From positions 1 to 18,706 of the forward strand of contig JAOXYC010183134.1 in NCBI GenBank assembly GCA_028565715.1: 18,706 bases of DNA. The letters run 5' to 3'. The translations under genes were made by a program, and so were the position numbers. The DNA is from Phoronis pallida. Taxonomy: Eukaryota > Phoronida > Phoronidae. Below, in pieces: positions 10,401 through 16,975 of this stretch (the stretch's first letter is position 1; each line of letters starts with the position of its first letter). Under the pieces are notes generated by a model. It did no database searches, was not told the DNA's origin, and saw nothing but the letters and a program-made list of their open reading frames with translations.

Positions 10401-13400
10401 AAAAAAAAACATTGCATCTCATCATAGTAAAAAGTGTAATATACATCTACAATATATGTCGATGTTCCAGATTGTTGGAGCAAGCGAGAGGCAGACGAGT
10501 GTGAATATGTCAATGAGACGGTCCCAACGGGTAGCATCTGGTTATATAGAAGATGTATCAACGAGTCGATGCAGATAGGCATAAACTACACAGCTATCAG
10601 AGAGAACCTCACCGACGAGAAGGTCCTAGTGTCTCCGTCAGAAGAATATTTCAAGTGAGTTTCTGACATATGCTTCTCGAATACGGTACATTAAATCCGT
10701 ACTTATGATGGCATTTCAGTTAAACTATAGCCATTAGAACTAAAGCAGATGACGATCACATAATTATAATGACGATGATGGTGATGATGAGGCAAATGAC
10801 GTTGGTGGTTATTGATGACGATGATGATAACACTGATCAATGATATGTATGATGATGATACTGACGATGGTGGTGACGATGACAATTGTGATGATGATAA
10901 CGATAATTAGGTATCCATTTAAATTAAAGTTTATCACCCGTCCCCGGAAAGCGTTCCGTGAACATTACATCCAGGGTTTCATTCACACTCGCATTCTCTC
11001 CCCAACTAAAACCCCTGAGCTGAGAAGAGTGAAAAACTTCAGTGTGCGATGCCCAGGAAGAAGTCTAACTGGCGTCCGGCGGGACTCTAACCCACGCCGC
11101 TGACGTGTGAATCAAGGACCCTAACCACTCGACCACCAGTCTCCCCTCTTATGTATCCATTCAGTTTCACACTGATGTTTTAACCCTGGAAGTGAAACAT
11201 CAACTATCCACTGAGATAAATGTTTGTACAGTTCAGATTAAACTTAAAAGGTGATTCTTACAATAAATGGGATGTAATACAATATGAAACATAATAGAAC
11301 GAGCCTTTGGCGAGTTCTATGATTTTATAAAATCGAATCCAATAAAAGGTTGTATTACTTCCCATGAATTTGAGAATCATTTGATTCCATAACACTAATT
11401 AAGACTGAAAAACTAAGAAATTCTATGAAAATAAATCCCAGCGTCAATGTAGTAGAAATGACGAAGGATGTAATATAAATGACGTGGGAAGTCATAATAG
11501 TTCATAATAGTTGGGTAGTTATGTGTTAAAAAAGATTATGAACATATGTGAGAGAATACGCTTCAATGGCTATTATGAAAAAACGATCCATTGTGTTCCT
11601 TTACAGCCGAAGAATGCTTGATCGGACCGATCGTATTGAAGACATGGGTGAAATGAAATGGGAACTGAGTCTAGTCCTGCTGTTAGCCTGGGTGTTGTGT
11701 TTTCTATGTATCATCAAGGGAATAAAATCATCTGGAAAGGTTTGCTATGGAACATTTTAAACTATTCAAATAACATTGTTTTAGTAAATTCAAATCGCAT
11801 TGGTTGTTTGCACTGTTTTTTTTACAGTCGGCATCATCCTCGCAACCGGGCTGTTTGTGACTCATGCCTTGGCGGGACAAGTGTAAGCAAATGTACATGT
11901 AGTCAACCTTTGTCGCATTTGCTTACACACGGGCTCGTCTACATTAGCTGTTGATGATAACCAATTTCTCGTGTTGCGGTTATCGCGATATGTTGTCCTC
12001 CGCACAACAAAGTGCTACCATCACATTTCCGCAAGGAGCGAGTTTTGACTCCAGATTTTAAATGTTTGAATAATAAACAGACAATATTGCAGTGTGAAAA
12101 TGAGTGGTTAACAAAGCGTTGTCAGTCCTTTTATGTGCCGTTCATAAGAATATTATTGGGCCAACTAAGGTCATTACGAGAGCAACTACATGTATCAGCA
12201 AGAGATGACGTAGGAGCTCTCGTTTGTTTGCAAATGACATGTGTCGCCTGAACACGACGACGCCTACCGGTTGTTGTAGTCATACATGCCCTCGACGGAG
12301 CATAGTTTCTTTGGTGTGAACCCAACCAAACCTTGGAGAAGTAAAAAGGAAAAAAGGACTTTAGCGCGTAAACAAATAGAAGTTAATTGAAATGTTTGTA
12401 CTCAAAAGTGGAACGAAACGCTTTCTTGACCATTTAGAGTAAATTTCTTTCTCGTTTCAAGAATATTATCATTTAGTTTATAAAAATCTTGTTATTCCAA
12501 TTTTTTATTTTATTTTCAGGCTGTATATTTCACTGCAACGTTCCCGTACTTGGTGCTAGTCATTTTATTTTTCCGTGGAGTCACGCTAGATGGTGCTGCT
12601 GATGGTATCAGATTCTACCTCGTTCCTACTTGGGAAAAACTGGCAGAACCAAAGGTCAGTAATTTACTTCTTTAAAATGTGGGCAGCCATGTTTAAATAT
12701 ACACTATCTGGTGGCTCATAACGTGTCACACGTTACTTTTCGTTCAAAGGACCTAAACGTAAATACGTTTCGTGTCACGCATGTATTTAGTTTGAATTAC
12801 AAGTACTTTTCCGTTTTTAGCTTCGATCAAAACAATGAACGTTGTGGAAGCTGTAAAAAACGTTTGTATATCCTGAATAAGCTGTGACACCATATCTGCG
12901 ACGCGCCAAATTTTATTTGACTACAACAAGTTATACGTACCTGATTTGGAGTGTCTTGTCTATTTGCAGGTTTGGGCCGACGCAGCTGGTCAGATCTTCT
13001 TCTCTCTCAGCGTTGGTATGGGTGGATTGATGACGTTCGCAAGCTACAACAAGTTTCATAACAACATTCTCAGGTACGATATACTCGCATACTATAGGAT
13101 AACAAGCAATTCTCCTGAATATTAATGCTGTTCTTGAGGAGTTTAGTTAAAACTACCTGGAATACGTTAACAATAATAGAATACAGTTCTTCATCCATCC
13201 AGGAAGTATGATATTTAAATGATTATTACTCTGTTCCACTGGAATTTTACCTTGTTTAATTATCTAGCTCTTCGGAAACATCGCGTTTCCTTCAATGGAG
13301 TCGCGAGATGTTTCCGAAGATCCAGAGAATTAAACAAGGTAAAATTCCAGTGGAACAGAATTATAATCATTCTAATAATCGTTGTTGTTTCCAATTTCAG

Positions 13401-16400
13401 GGACACTTTGATTGTTTCCCTTGGCAATTGTTTGACAAGTTTTTTCGCTGGTTTCGTCGTATTTTCCATTCTTGGCTTTATGGCGAAGGAACTCGGAAAG
13501 GAAGTCAAAGACGTGGTAGCATCAGGTACGTCCGCGTTAATGTCATGCCAACAGATCTGAGATTCGACCTAGGCCTACATGTAGCAATACCTTAATCTTT
13601 TATCATACTATTATCATTGGGACGCAATATTCTGTTTAACACAGGCATGCACTGTAATATGTCTTTAAAATTACCACTATGCACACTACGTACATGTAGC
13701 GGTGCATAGTTTTCAGTAGCTCAATTCAGTTTTTATTTAATTTATTCATTTATAAATGGGAAAAGTCATGCACACAAAGCAGAACGCTTAGTAATAATAT
13801 TTACATATCAAATTGAACCTCAACACGCTCTAACTGGTCTGTTTATGAAATATACTCGTTTCCATATTCTACCTCAGTTTTGCTATTTACCTGAAACACA
13901 ACTGTAAATATTGTTGCAGGTTCTGGTCTTGCATTCATTGCGTACCCCGAGGTTGTTACCAGACTTCCCGTATCACCATTGTGGGCCATACTCTTCTTTG
14001 TGATGTTGCTTCTCCTTGGTCTCGACAGTCAGGTTGGTAGAGATGCTGTAACAAACGAAATTCTTATATACATTGGATTAATGACATCGCGTGTAACAGA
14101 AATCTCAAAAATGATATCGATACGATCATTAACATACATCTGTTAATTAACAAATCCTCGAACAGCCTTTTTTAATTATAAGAAGAACTCCTTCGTCCGC
14201 AAGTCTCTAACCGTGACTTTTCAGCTATCATGATTTGACCAAGGTAACTGTCGTCCTTAAAATGTCAATCACCTAACCCGGAAAGCGTTCGATGGATATA
14301 AAATCCAGTCTCCCTAAGTTCTTCCCCACAATGCAAAATCCTGACTAGGTGAGAGGAGTGAAATACATCTCGGTGAGATGTTCAGGAAAAGCCTACCAAT
14401 ATATATCGCCCAAACACACTACAGAATGCAAATCAAATTTCATTTCTTACAGTTTGCCGGACTAGAAAACATCCAGACGGCCATTGTAGACACGATACCA
14501 CGCTTACGTCCACACAAGACCTTGGTGGCTGCCGGTCTATGCGTATTCATGTACCTGCTTGGGCTGACCATGTGCGCTCAAGGCGGCATCTATTGGGAAG
14601 AATTGATGAGTTACTACAGCAGTGGATGGTCATTGGTGCTGATTGGGTTTGCGGAATCTATCGTTTTTCCGTGGATTTACGGTAAGTCGGATTAGTTGTA
14701 ACAATTAGTACAACTAATCATCGACCCACGGCTGATACGTTATTGCAACATCGTATGCATGTAGTTCTTACTAGATGTGTACGACTTTGTCTGACGGTTT
14801 ATTCTTCTACCTTTGCAAATTGGGAAGGTAGAAAACCATATTTCAGATTGGCTGTTGCAAATCCTTTTTCGAGTCTTAAGGAACATAGGGCCCGTTGCTG
14901 TTCCGATTTCTGTTGTCCGTACTCATTTACCACTCGAGCAATGCCAGTAAACAGTCTATCCCAAAGCCATCGGCCCGGCAAGATTCGTGCTCACGATAGT
15001 GCGATCCCGAAGGCGACGTTGAATCAACTGAGCCAATCCGACTGGCAGTGGTACTGTAAGAGGACTTTTGAATGGTGCAGAAGCATATAATACCTTTTCT
15101 TTCAGGCGCTGATAATCTGTTGAAAGACCTGGAACTCATGCTTGGTAAAAAACAGAGCAGGTACTGGTGGGTCGTCTGGAAGTTCATATGTCCCGTTCTG
15201 CTGTTTGTGAGTTTCTAAAAATGGGTACCGTAAAATGGGGTGAATTCGGCCAGTTTTAAGATCGAATTTGATGGCCAAATTCACCCCATTTTACGGTATC
15301 TATTTCTGTCAGTCGCTTTATTGTAACAGACTTGTAAAGACGATATCTTTGCATGAGACTATAATCAAATGCGTTAACCAACTTTAATTAATTTCCTCTT
15401 TTCAATTTTAGTAAAAGTATTTTCAATTGAATTACTATGGTAAACTTATTCCATCTCTGTTCCGGTTTACCTATTGTTTTTCTTCTACCAACACCAGATT
15501 GAGCAAACGAGAGCAAGTGAATTGTACCGAGGACACAAAAATCTAACGCAATCTCTACCCGCACCACTTTATGAGTAAACTTACGTACAGCCAATCTTCA
15601 CCTCTGTACAATATGTGAACATCTTTCAGGCCATCTTGATTGCAAACTTTATCGAGTTCACTCCGCTTACTTATGGAAGCTACGAGTTCCCGGACTGGGC
15701 TAATGGACTAGGCTGGTGTATGGCCCTCGTGTCTGTTGTGGTGATCCCCATCTTCGCCGTAATCAACTACATCAGATATGCACGTGAAGGCGAAACACTG
15801 GGACAGGTGAGTTGCTGCATCGGAGGGCTAGAATTGATAAGAACTGTTTTTCAACCCATTTAGTAGCTTGTTTTCTCCGGGGATATGTCCCATCACAAAT
15901 TAGAGATATTTTTTGTTGACTAAAATTTTCATGTAATGTCTGATGCAATTTTGCATGGAATGTACATGTACCTTAAGACTGTCAATTTTGATACTTTTAT
16001 TGAAACACAAGTTTAAGAAAATAGGTTCAATACAAATGTATGATAAACCACTTTGAGTTGTATGCAATCAAATTCGTGGATTCGGCCAATTCTCAAAAAC
16101 GGATATTCAACCGATTCTGCCAGAAAGAGCATTAAAAGTGAACACCGTGGCAAACTTTATCTTTGTTAAAGTGACAATATATTTGCCCTAATATCTAAAA
16201 GTTAAATCAAAAACCCGTTTACGGGCACGTTTATTTGATATATATGTAGCTTATAGTTAATCAATTCGATTTCAGCGCTTCATTCGCTTGTGTAAGCCTT
16301 CAGAAAAGTGGCTACCGGCAAAGGAAAAGAACCGCCGTCGCATAATTGAAAAGATGCGCCAAAAAGAATTTGAAGCCAGTAACCCGACTTTGTACACTGT

Positions 16401-16491
16401 TTCCACGGGTGATCTGAGTTTGGCTGGAGAGAGTAATGTTGCCTATAGCGGAACGGGTGATAATGGTTCTACGAAATCTGGGATAATCTGA
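4278..16491 (+). CDS. SLC6-family Na+/Cl--dependent transporter, 14 coding exons
   Basis: This gene encodes a plasma-membrane symporter that should couple uptake of a small, probably amino-acid-like, solute to Na+ and Cl-. Exons joined: 4278-4454, 8892-9069, 9429-9560, 9978-10121, 10471-10654, 11607-11739, 12520-12654, 12970-13073, 13401-13525, 13920-14032, 14453-14681, 15106-15206, 15630-15806, 16276-16491. The total is 2148 nt (715 aa), a normal length for the family. Signature residues (numbering of this protein): RxxW at 83-86; TM1 [10 protein letters not shown] 102-111; chloride ligands Y125, Q369, S373, N405, S409; Na+ ligands A100, N105, D473, S474; EL2 disulfide C203/C212; TM6 SYNKFHNN 386-393. 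G102 replaces the Asp of monoamine carriers. Oddities are S528 at the gate Asp position and M378 at the GlyT Trp position. It is nearest to glycine-transporter-like SLC6 proteins by eye; the exact substrate is not determined. Confidence 0.95.
4948..5019 (+). CDS. Exon 1b: alternative first coding exon
   Basis: ATG at 4948 (context acaaaATGA) opens 24 codons ([10 protein letters not shown]... to ISDQ) ending at a GTGAGT donor in phase 0, the same phase as exon 1a. An in-frame TAA sits at 4933-4935, and no upstream AG acceptor gives an open frame from exon 1a. The exon is therefore an alternative start rather than an internal exon. Spliced to exon 2 it would give a 680-aa carrier with a short, charged N-terminus. 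The 5' end is unknown; a weak acceptor (gttgtcag, AG at 4923-4924) or its own promoter are both possible. Evidence is splice phase and ATG only. Confidence 0.5.
5020..5874. other. Intron 1, 5' part
   Basis: AT-rich intron sequence with no supportable exon or repeat. Short open frames carry no transporter motifs. Confidence 0.6.
5879..6427. mobile_element. Short TIR DNA element, copy 1
   Basis: 549 bp, non-coding, AT-rich. The left end cgtaagtgtgaac and right end ggtcacacttacg are inverted repeats. TTAA precedes the left end (5875-5878) and TAAA follows the right (6428-6431). A second copy in the same orientation lies at 17315-17797. They share several blocks, among them gtgcccatatagtatgtatt and gattccaaatttattcacct. 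It is a non-autonomous element, possibly with TTAA target preference. Confidence 0.75.
6432..7480. other. Intron 1, middle part
   Basis: No exon could be supported. It has a short direct repeat, aacatctttgtc, near 6730 and 6767, and a weak hairpin, gcgcccacac with gtgggtgc, near 7444-7470. Confidence 0.5.
7484..7886. repeat. Stepped tandem repeat with GGCGTC leader
   Basis: A GC-rich run of ggcgtc-type hexamers (about 7484-7520) is followed by three copies beginning gtgaccacaataacttgaga at 7531, 7714 and 7857. Unit lengths are 183 and 143 bp; the last copy is partial. The units share aaactttgcatact, ttgttcttggcatgaaaag and gctgctttcgaaaacc. The shorter unit has internal deletions. No coding function is evident. 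Confidence 0.85.
7887..8238. other. Intron 1 stretch without features
   Basis: No gene or repeat is seen apart from a short palindrome, tgtcattcagaatgaca, at about 8180-8196. Confidence 0.5.
8239..8451. mobile_element. Foldback element
   Basis: Inverted arms of 34 bp, 8239-8272 and 8418-8451, match at 32 of 34 positions (core tattgcaaagaaaa). The interior has a further stem, taggcgc/gcgccta (near 8370 and 8405). 213 bp in total, non-coding. Confidence 0.7.
8721..8778. repeat. Perfect 29-bp tandem duplication
   Basis: Two identical adjacent 29-bp units (8721-8749 and 8750-8778), each beginning cgtttttggtctaac. It lies in intron 1, 113 nt before exon 2. Identity suggests a recent duplication or assembly slippage. 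Confidence 0.9.
8892..9069 (+). CDS. Exon 2: cytosolic N-tail and TM1
   Basis: The acceptor is ttctattacag; the donor is G|GTAAAT, phase 1. It encodes aa 60-119: an acidic cytosolic stretch, then the intracellular gate motif R83-G-Q-W86, and TM1 (about 91-112) with [16 protein letters not shown]100 and N105 are the expected Na1 ligands and R108 the extracellular-gate Arg. G102 occupies the position of the amine-binding Asp of serotonin/dopamine carriers, as in amino-acid carriers. The first common exon of both isoforms. Confidence 0.95.
9070..9428. other. Intron 2
   Basis: 359 nt, GT-AG. It contains a short, imperfect CTG/CTA trinucleotide run near 9130-9165. Nothing else is seen. Confidence 0.85.
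9429..9560 (+). CDS. Exon 3: TM2 and first intracellular loop
   Basis: The acceptor is cccgccag, the donor GTAAGT, phase 1 at both ends. It encodes aa 119-163. The NGGGAFLIPY signature is completed across the exon 2/3 junction. TM2 spans about 120-142; Y125 is the expected chloride ligand; the conserved E140 and GQF (144-146) follow. IL1 ends in the APLFQG motif typical of SLC6 proteins. Confidence 0.95.
9561..9977. other. Intron 3
   Basis: 417 nt, GT-AG (GTAAGT ... tattcag). No repeats or RNA features are seen. Confidence 0.85.
9978..10121 (+). CDS. Exon 4: TM3 and start of extracellular loop 2
   Basis: The acceptor is tattcag, the donor GTAAGT, phase 1 at both ends. It encodes aa 163-211, mostly TM3 (about 164-192). 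Y178-Y179-N180 matches the substrate-gating tyrosine region (Y108 in LeuT, Y176 in SERT). [13 protein letters not shown] leads into EL2; C203 is the first disulfide cysteine. Confidence 0.95.
10122..10470. other. Intron 4
   Basis: 349 nt, GT-AG with a poor pyrimidine tract at its 3' end. No other feature is seen. Confidence 0.85.
10471..10654 (+). CDS. Exon 5: glycosylated extracellular loop 2
   Basis: The acceptor gatgttccag has a poor pyrimidine tract; the donor is GTGAGT, phase 2. It encodes aa 211-272. C212 lies nine residues after C203, the same spacing as the EL2 disulfide of SERT, which supports this junction. Four N-glycosylation sequons are visible: N225-ET, N241-ES, N249-YT and N256-LT. 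It ends in SPSEEYF, the conserved pre-TM4 motif. Confidence 0.92.
10748..10908. repeat. GAT-rich microsatellite
   Basis: Interrupted GAT/GAC triplets in intron 5 (runs such as gatgacgatgatgataac). They create artificial repetitive open frames on both strands. Immediately followed by the SINE insertion. Confidence 0.85.
10911..11161 (-). mobile_element. tRNA-derived SINE with target-site duplications
   Basis: Element about 10920-11152, minus strand. Its head, read on the minus strand, has tggtcgagtggttag (pol III A-box type, + positions about 11121-11136) and ggttagagtcc (B-box type, 11082-11092), like a tRNA-Ser/Leu. The body includes ccggaaagcgtt near its 3' end. Direct repeats gtatccatt flank it at 10911-10919 and 11153-11161; extending left gives 12 matches in 13. 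It sits inside intron 5. Confidence 0.8.
11162..11606. other. Intron 5, 3' part
   Basis: AT-rich, no feature supported beyond the acceptor of exon 6. Confidence 0.6.
11607..11739 (+). CDS. Exon 6: end of EL2 and TM4
   Basis: The acceptor is ccttttacag-like (cctttacag); it completes codon N272 and reads [15 protein letters not shown], then TM4 (about 290-308) with [20 protein letters not shown]. It ends in phase 0 after K316. The donor is GTTTGC, weaker than the other donors here. SGK followed by VYFTATFPY from the next exon matches the family consensus. Confidence 0.93.
11828..11882 (+). other. Possible cryptic exon in intron 6
   Basis: A strong acceptor, ttttttttacag (AG at 11826-11827), is followed by 55 nt and a donor-like gtaagc (or gtgtaa two bases earlier). 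In the phase set by exon 6 it reads a TGA at 11858-11860, so inclusion would truncate the protein after TM4. In another frame it reads a hydrophobic [18 protein letters not shown] 13-bp inverted repeat, gtgtaagcaaatg, begins at its end. Confidence 0.25.
11881..11928. repeat. 13-bp perfect inverted repeat
   Basis: gtgtaagcaaatg (11881-11893) and its exact complement (11916-11928), 22-nt loop, in intron 6. It could form a hairpin in the pre-mRNA. Confidence 0.75.
11929..12519. other. Intron 6, 3' part
   Basis: No gene or repeat is supported. The pyrimidine-rich 3' end serves exon 7. Confidence 0.6.
12520..12654 (+). CDS. Exon 7: TM5 and extracellular loop 3
   Basis: The acceptor is ttttattttcag, the donor GTCAGT, phase 0 at both ends (45 codons, aa 317-361). 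TM5 is [20 protein letters not shown], followed by [14 protein letters not shown] and PTWEKL, the classic EL3 motif of glycine/GABA/monoamine SLC6 carriers. Confidence 0.95.
12655..12969. other. Intron 7
   Basis: 315 nt, GT-AG. A small palindromic motif, aacgtgtcacacgtt, occurs near 12720. Nothing else is seen. Confidence 0.85.
12970..13073 (+). CDS. Exon 8: TM6
   Basis: The acceptor is tatttgcag, the donor GTACGA, phase 2 (aa 362-396). It reads [14 protein letters not shown], then VGMGGLMTF and [10 protein letters not shown]369 and S373 are expected chloride/Na1 ligands and F372 the aromatic gate. M378 is at the position of the glycine-transporter tryptophan in SAAWGG/GCAWGG, implying a differently shaped substrate pocket. 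Confidence 0.95.
13219..13370. repeat. Long hairpin in intron 8
   Basis: Two arms of about 66 bp, beginning at 13219 and ending at 13370, are near-perfect reverse complements, with only a few mismatches. They share the core ctgttccactggaatttta and the inner stem cttcggaaacat. The loop is about 16-20 nt (around tttccttcaatggagt). It occupies nearly half of the 327-nt intron and ends 30 nt before exon 9. It could be a foldback transposon or a long hairpin precursor. Confidence 0.85.
13401..13525 (+). CDS. Exon 9: TM7
   Basis: The acceptor is ccaatttcag, the donor GTACGT; phase 2 in, phase 1 out (aa 396-438). R396-D397 continues the NNxxRD motif, and [20 protein letters not shown] is TM7. N405 and S409 are the expected Na1/chloride ligands. 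It ends in the loop [14 protein letters not shown] before EL4. A long hairpin ends 30 nt before this exon. Confidence 0.95.
13526..13919. other. Intron 9
   Basis: 394 nt, GT-AG. It contains one TAGGCCTA and two TACATGTA palindromes (13570-13583, 13691-13698). No other feature is seen. Confidence 0.85.
13920..14032 (+). CDS. Exon 10: EL4 and most of TM8
   Basis: The acceptor is ttgttgcag; phase 1 in, phase 0 out. The donor GTTGGT is weak. It encodes aa 438-475: [16 protein letters not shown] (EL4 hairpin), then [19 protein letters not shown]473 and S474 match the Na2-site Asp-Ser pair of eukaryotic SLC6 carriers. Confidence 0.95.
14268..14393 (-). mobile_element. SINE body fragment
   Basis: Diverged copy of the body of the SINE at 10920-11152: cccggaaagcgttc, aaatccag, ttccccaca and gagaggagtgaaa align in the same order and strand. 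The tRNA-like head is absent. It lies in intron 10, ending about 60 nt before exon 11. Confidence 0.6.
14453..14681 (+). CDS. Exon 11: end of TM8 through TM10
   Basis: The acceptor is catttcttacag, the donor GTAAGT; phase 0 in, phase 1 out (aa 476-552). FAGLEN continues TM8; E480 and D488 are conserved, D488 being the partner of R83 in the intracellular gate. TM9 is about 498-516. [18 protein letters not shown] follows, then TM10. S528 aligns with the gate aspartate (D404 in LeuT, D476 in DAT), which is missing here. It ends in FPWIYG. Confidence 0.95.
14690..14719. repeat. 11-bp perfect hairpin beside the exon 11 donor
   Basis: gattagttgta (14690-14700) and its exact complement (14709-14719), 8-nt loop. 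It starts 9 nt after the end of exon 11, next to the 5' splice site. Confidence 0.7.
14800..15045 (-). mobile_element. Possible second tRNA-like SINE
   Basis: On the minus strand, ttggctcagttgattc (+ positions about 15021-15036) resembles a pol III A box. gagcacgaatcttgc (14978-14992) is a weak B box about 45 bp downstream. The region is more GC-rich than the rest of intron 11. No flanking duplications are seen and the far limit is a guess. Confidence 0.35.
15106..15206 (+). CDS. Exon 12: IL5 and start of TM11
   Basis: The acceptor is cttttctttcag, the donor GTGAGT; phase 1 in, phase 0 out (aa 552-585). It reads [16 protein letters not shown], the conserved loop before TM11, then [16 protein letters not shown] near-perfect 27-bp inverted repeat starts 20 nt after this exon. 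Confidence 0.95.
15226..15298. repeat. 27-bp inverted repeat in intron 12
   Basis: Arms 15226-15252 and 15272-15298 match at 26 of 27 positions (taccgtaaaatggggtgaat core), with a 19-nt loop. The hairpin starts 20 nt after exon 12. The core resembles a dispersed foldback motif I recall from invertebrate genomes; this is unverified. Confidence 0.85.
15299..15629. other. Intron 12, 3' part
   Basis: No feature seen beyond the exon 13 acceptor. Confidence 0.7.
15630..15806 (+). CDS. Exon 13: end of TM11 and TM12
   Basis: The acceptor is catctttcag, the donor GTGAGT, phase 0 at both ends (59 codons, aa 586-644). It reads [20 protein letters not shown], then [20 protein letters not shown], the TM12 region, and cytosolic [13 protein letters not shown]. 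Confidence 0.95.
15807..16275. other. Intron 13
   Basis: 469 nt, GT-AG. AT-rich, with one TACATGTA palindrome (15963-15970). No other feature is seen. Confidence 0.85.
16276..16491 (+). CDS. Exon 14: cytosolic C-terminus and stop
   Basis: The acceptor is gatttcag. 71 codons plus TGA at 16489-16491 (aa 645-715). [15 protein letters not shown] is the conserved post-TM12 motif (RLCxPSxxWxPA) of the GABA/creatine/glycine side of the family. A basic, helix-prone stretch [15 protein letters not shown] follows, then a Ser/Thr/Gly-rich tail ending in SGII. No clear PDZ ligand consensus is present. Confidence 0.93.
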   Translation, partial: RFIRLCKPSEKWLPAKEKNRRRIIEKMRQKEFEASNPTLYTVSTGDLSLAGESNVAYSGTGDNGSTKSGII

Positions 16492-16531
16492 TTTCAATAG
16501 GGATGGGGGTGTAAATGTTTGTACATGTATA

Positions 16532-16537
16532 AATAAA
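16532..16537 (+). terminator. Proximal poly(A) signal candidate
   Basis: AATAAA 41 nt after the stop codon, following gtacatgtat. If used, the 3' UTR would be very short and would exclude the U-rich region. Confidence 0.4.
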
Positions 16538-16730
16538 CAGGTGGTCGTTCAGGAATTTAAATCATTACATCATTATTTTATTTTTGTGTCGATTGCTTAT
16601 TGGTCAGGGTGGGTGTATTTAAAAAAAAAAATGAAATTTTTTAAAAGTGACCTTTTAAAAATCATTGACTGCATTTTATCTTTTTATTTTGTAAGTTTTT
16701 ATACTAATGTTTTAAATTCATTGTTGTGCT

Positions 16731-16738
16731 TGTATATA
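16731..16738 (+). promoter_or_regulatory. Pumilio-type site UGUAUAUA
   Basis: Exact match to the PUM consensus UGUANAUA in the putative 3' UTR. A second, UGUACAUA, is at 16903-16910. Relevant only if the longer 3' UTR is used. Confidence 0.35.
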
Positions 16739-16975
16739 CATGCAGTATGTTCAGAGGTCCACTTACATTTTACAAATGTTTATTTTTCTCTTTGTTTCAA
16801 TGATGGGTTTACAATTTCATATGTGTACATTTTAAGGTGTATTTTGCATTCAATGGATGTCGTGAAAATTTTTCTATTTGGCACTGGGAGTATTTTTGCC
16901 CTTGTACATAATTTTACATTTTTGATGTTTTAAAAGTATTAAACATTCCAAACCGGCCAGTTCTGATTTATAATC

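Noticed and set aside
10703-10909. Histidine- or methionine-rich open frames on both strands
   Set aside because: They come from the GAT microsatellite.
11082-11140. A functional tRNA gene on the minus strand
   Set aside because: A and B boxes are present, but the acceptor stem and anticodon arm do not close cleanly. The attached body and target duplications show a SINE.
14743-15187. Open frames on both strands in intron 11
   Set aside because: No family match. The segment has tRNA-like promoter motifs and is better explained as a SINE-like insertion.
16541-16933. 130-codon open frame after the stop codon
   Set aside because: Its Phe/Leu/Tyr-rich composition reflects U-rich 3' UTR sequence; no domain or motif is visible.
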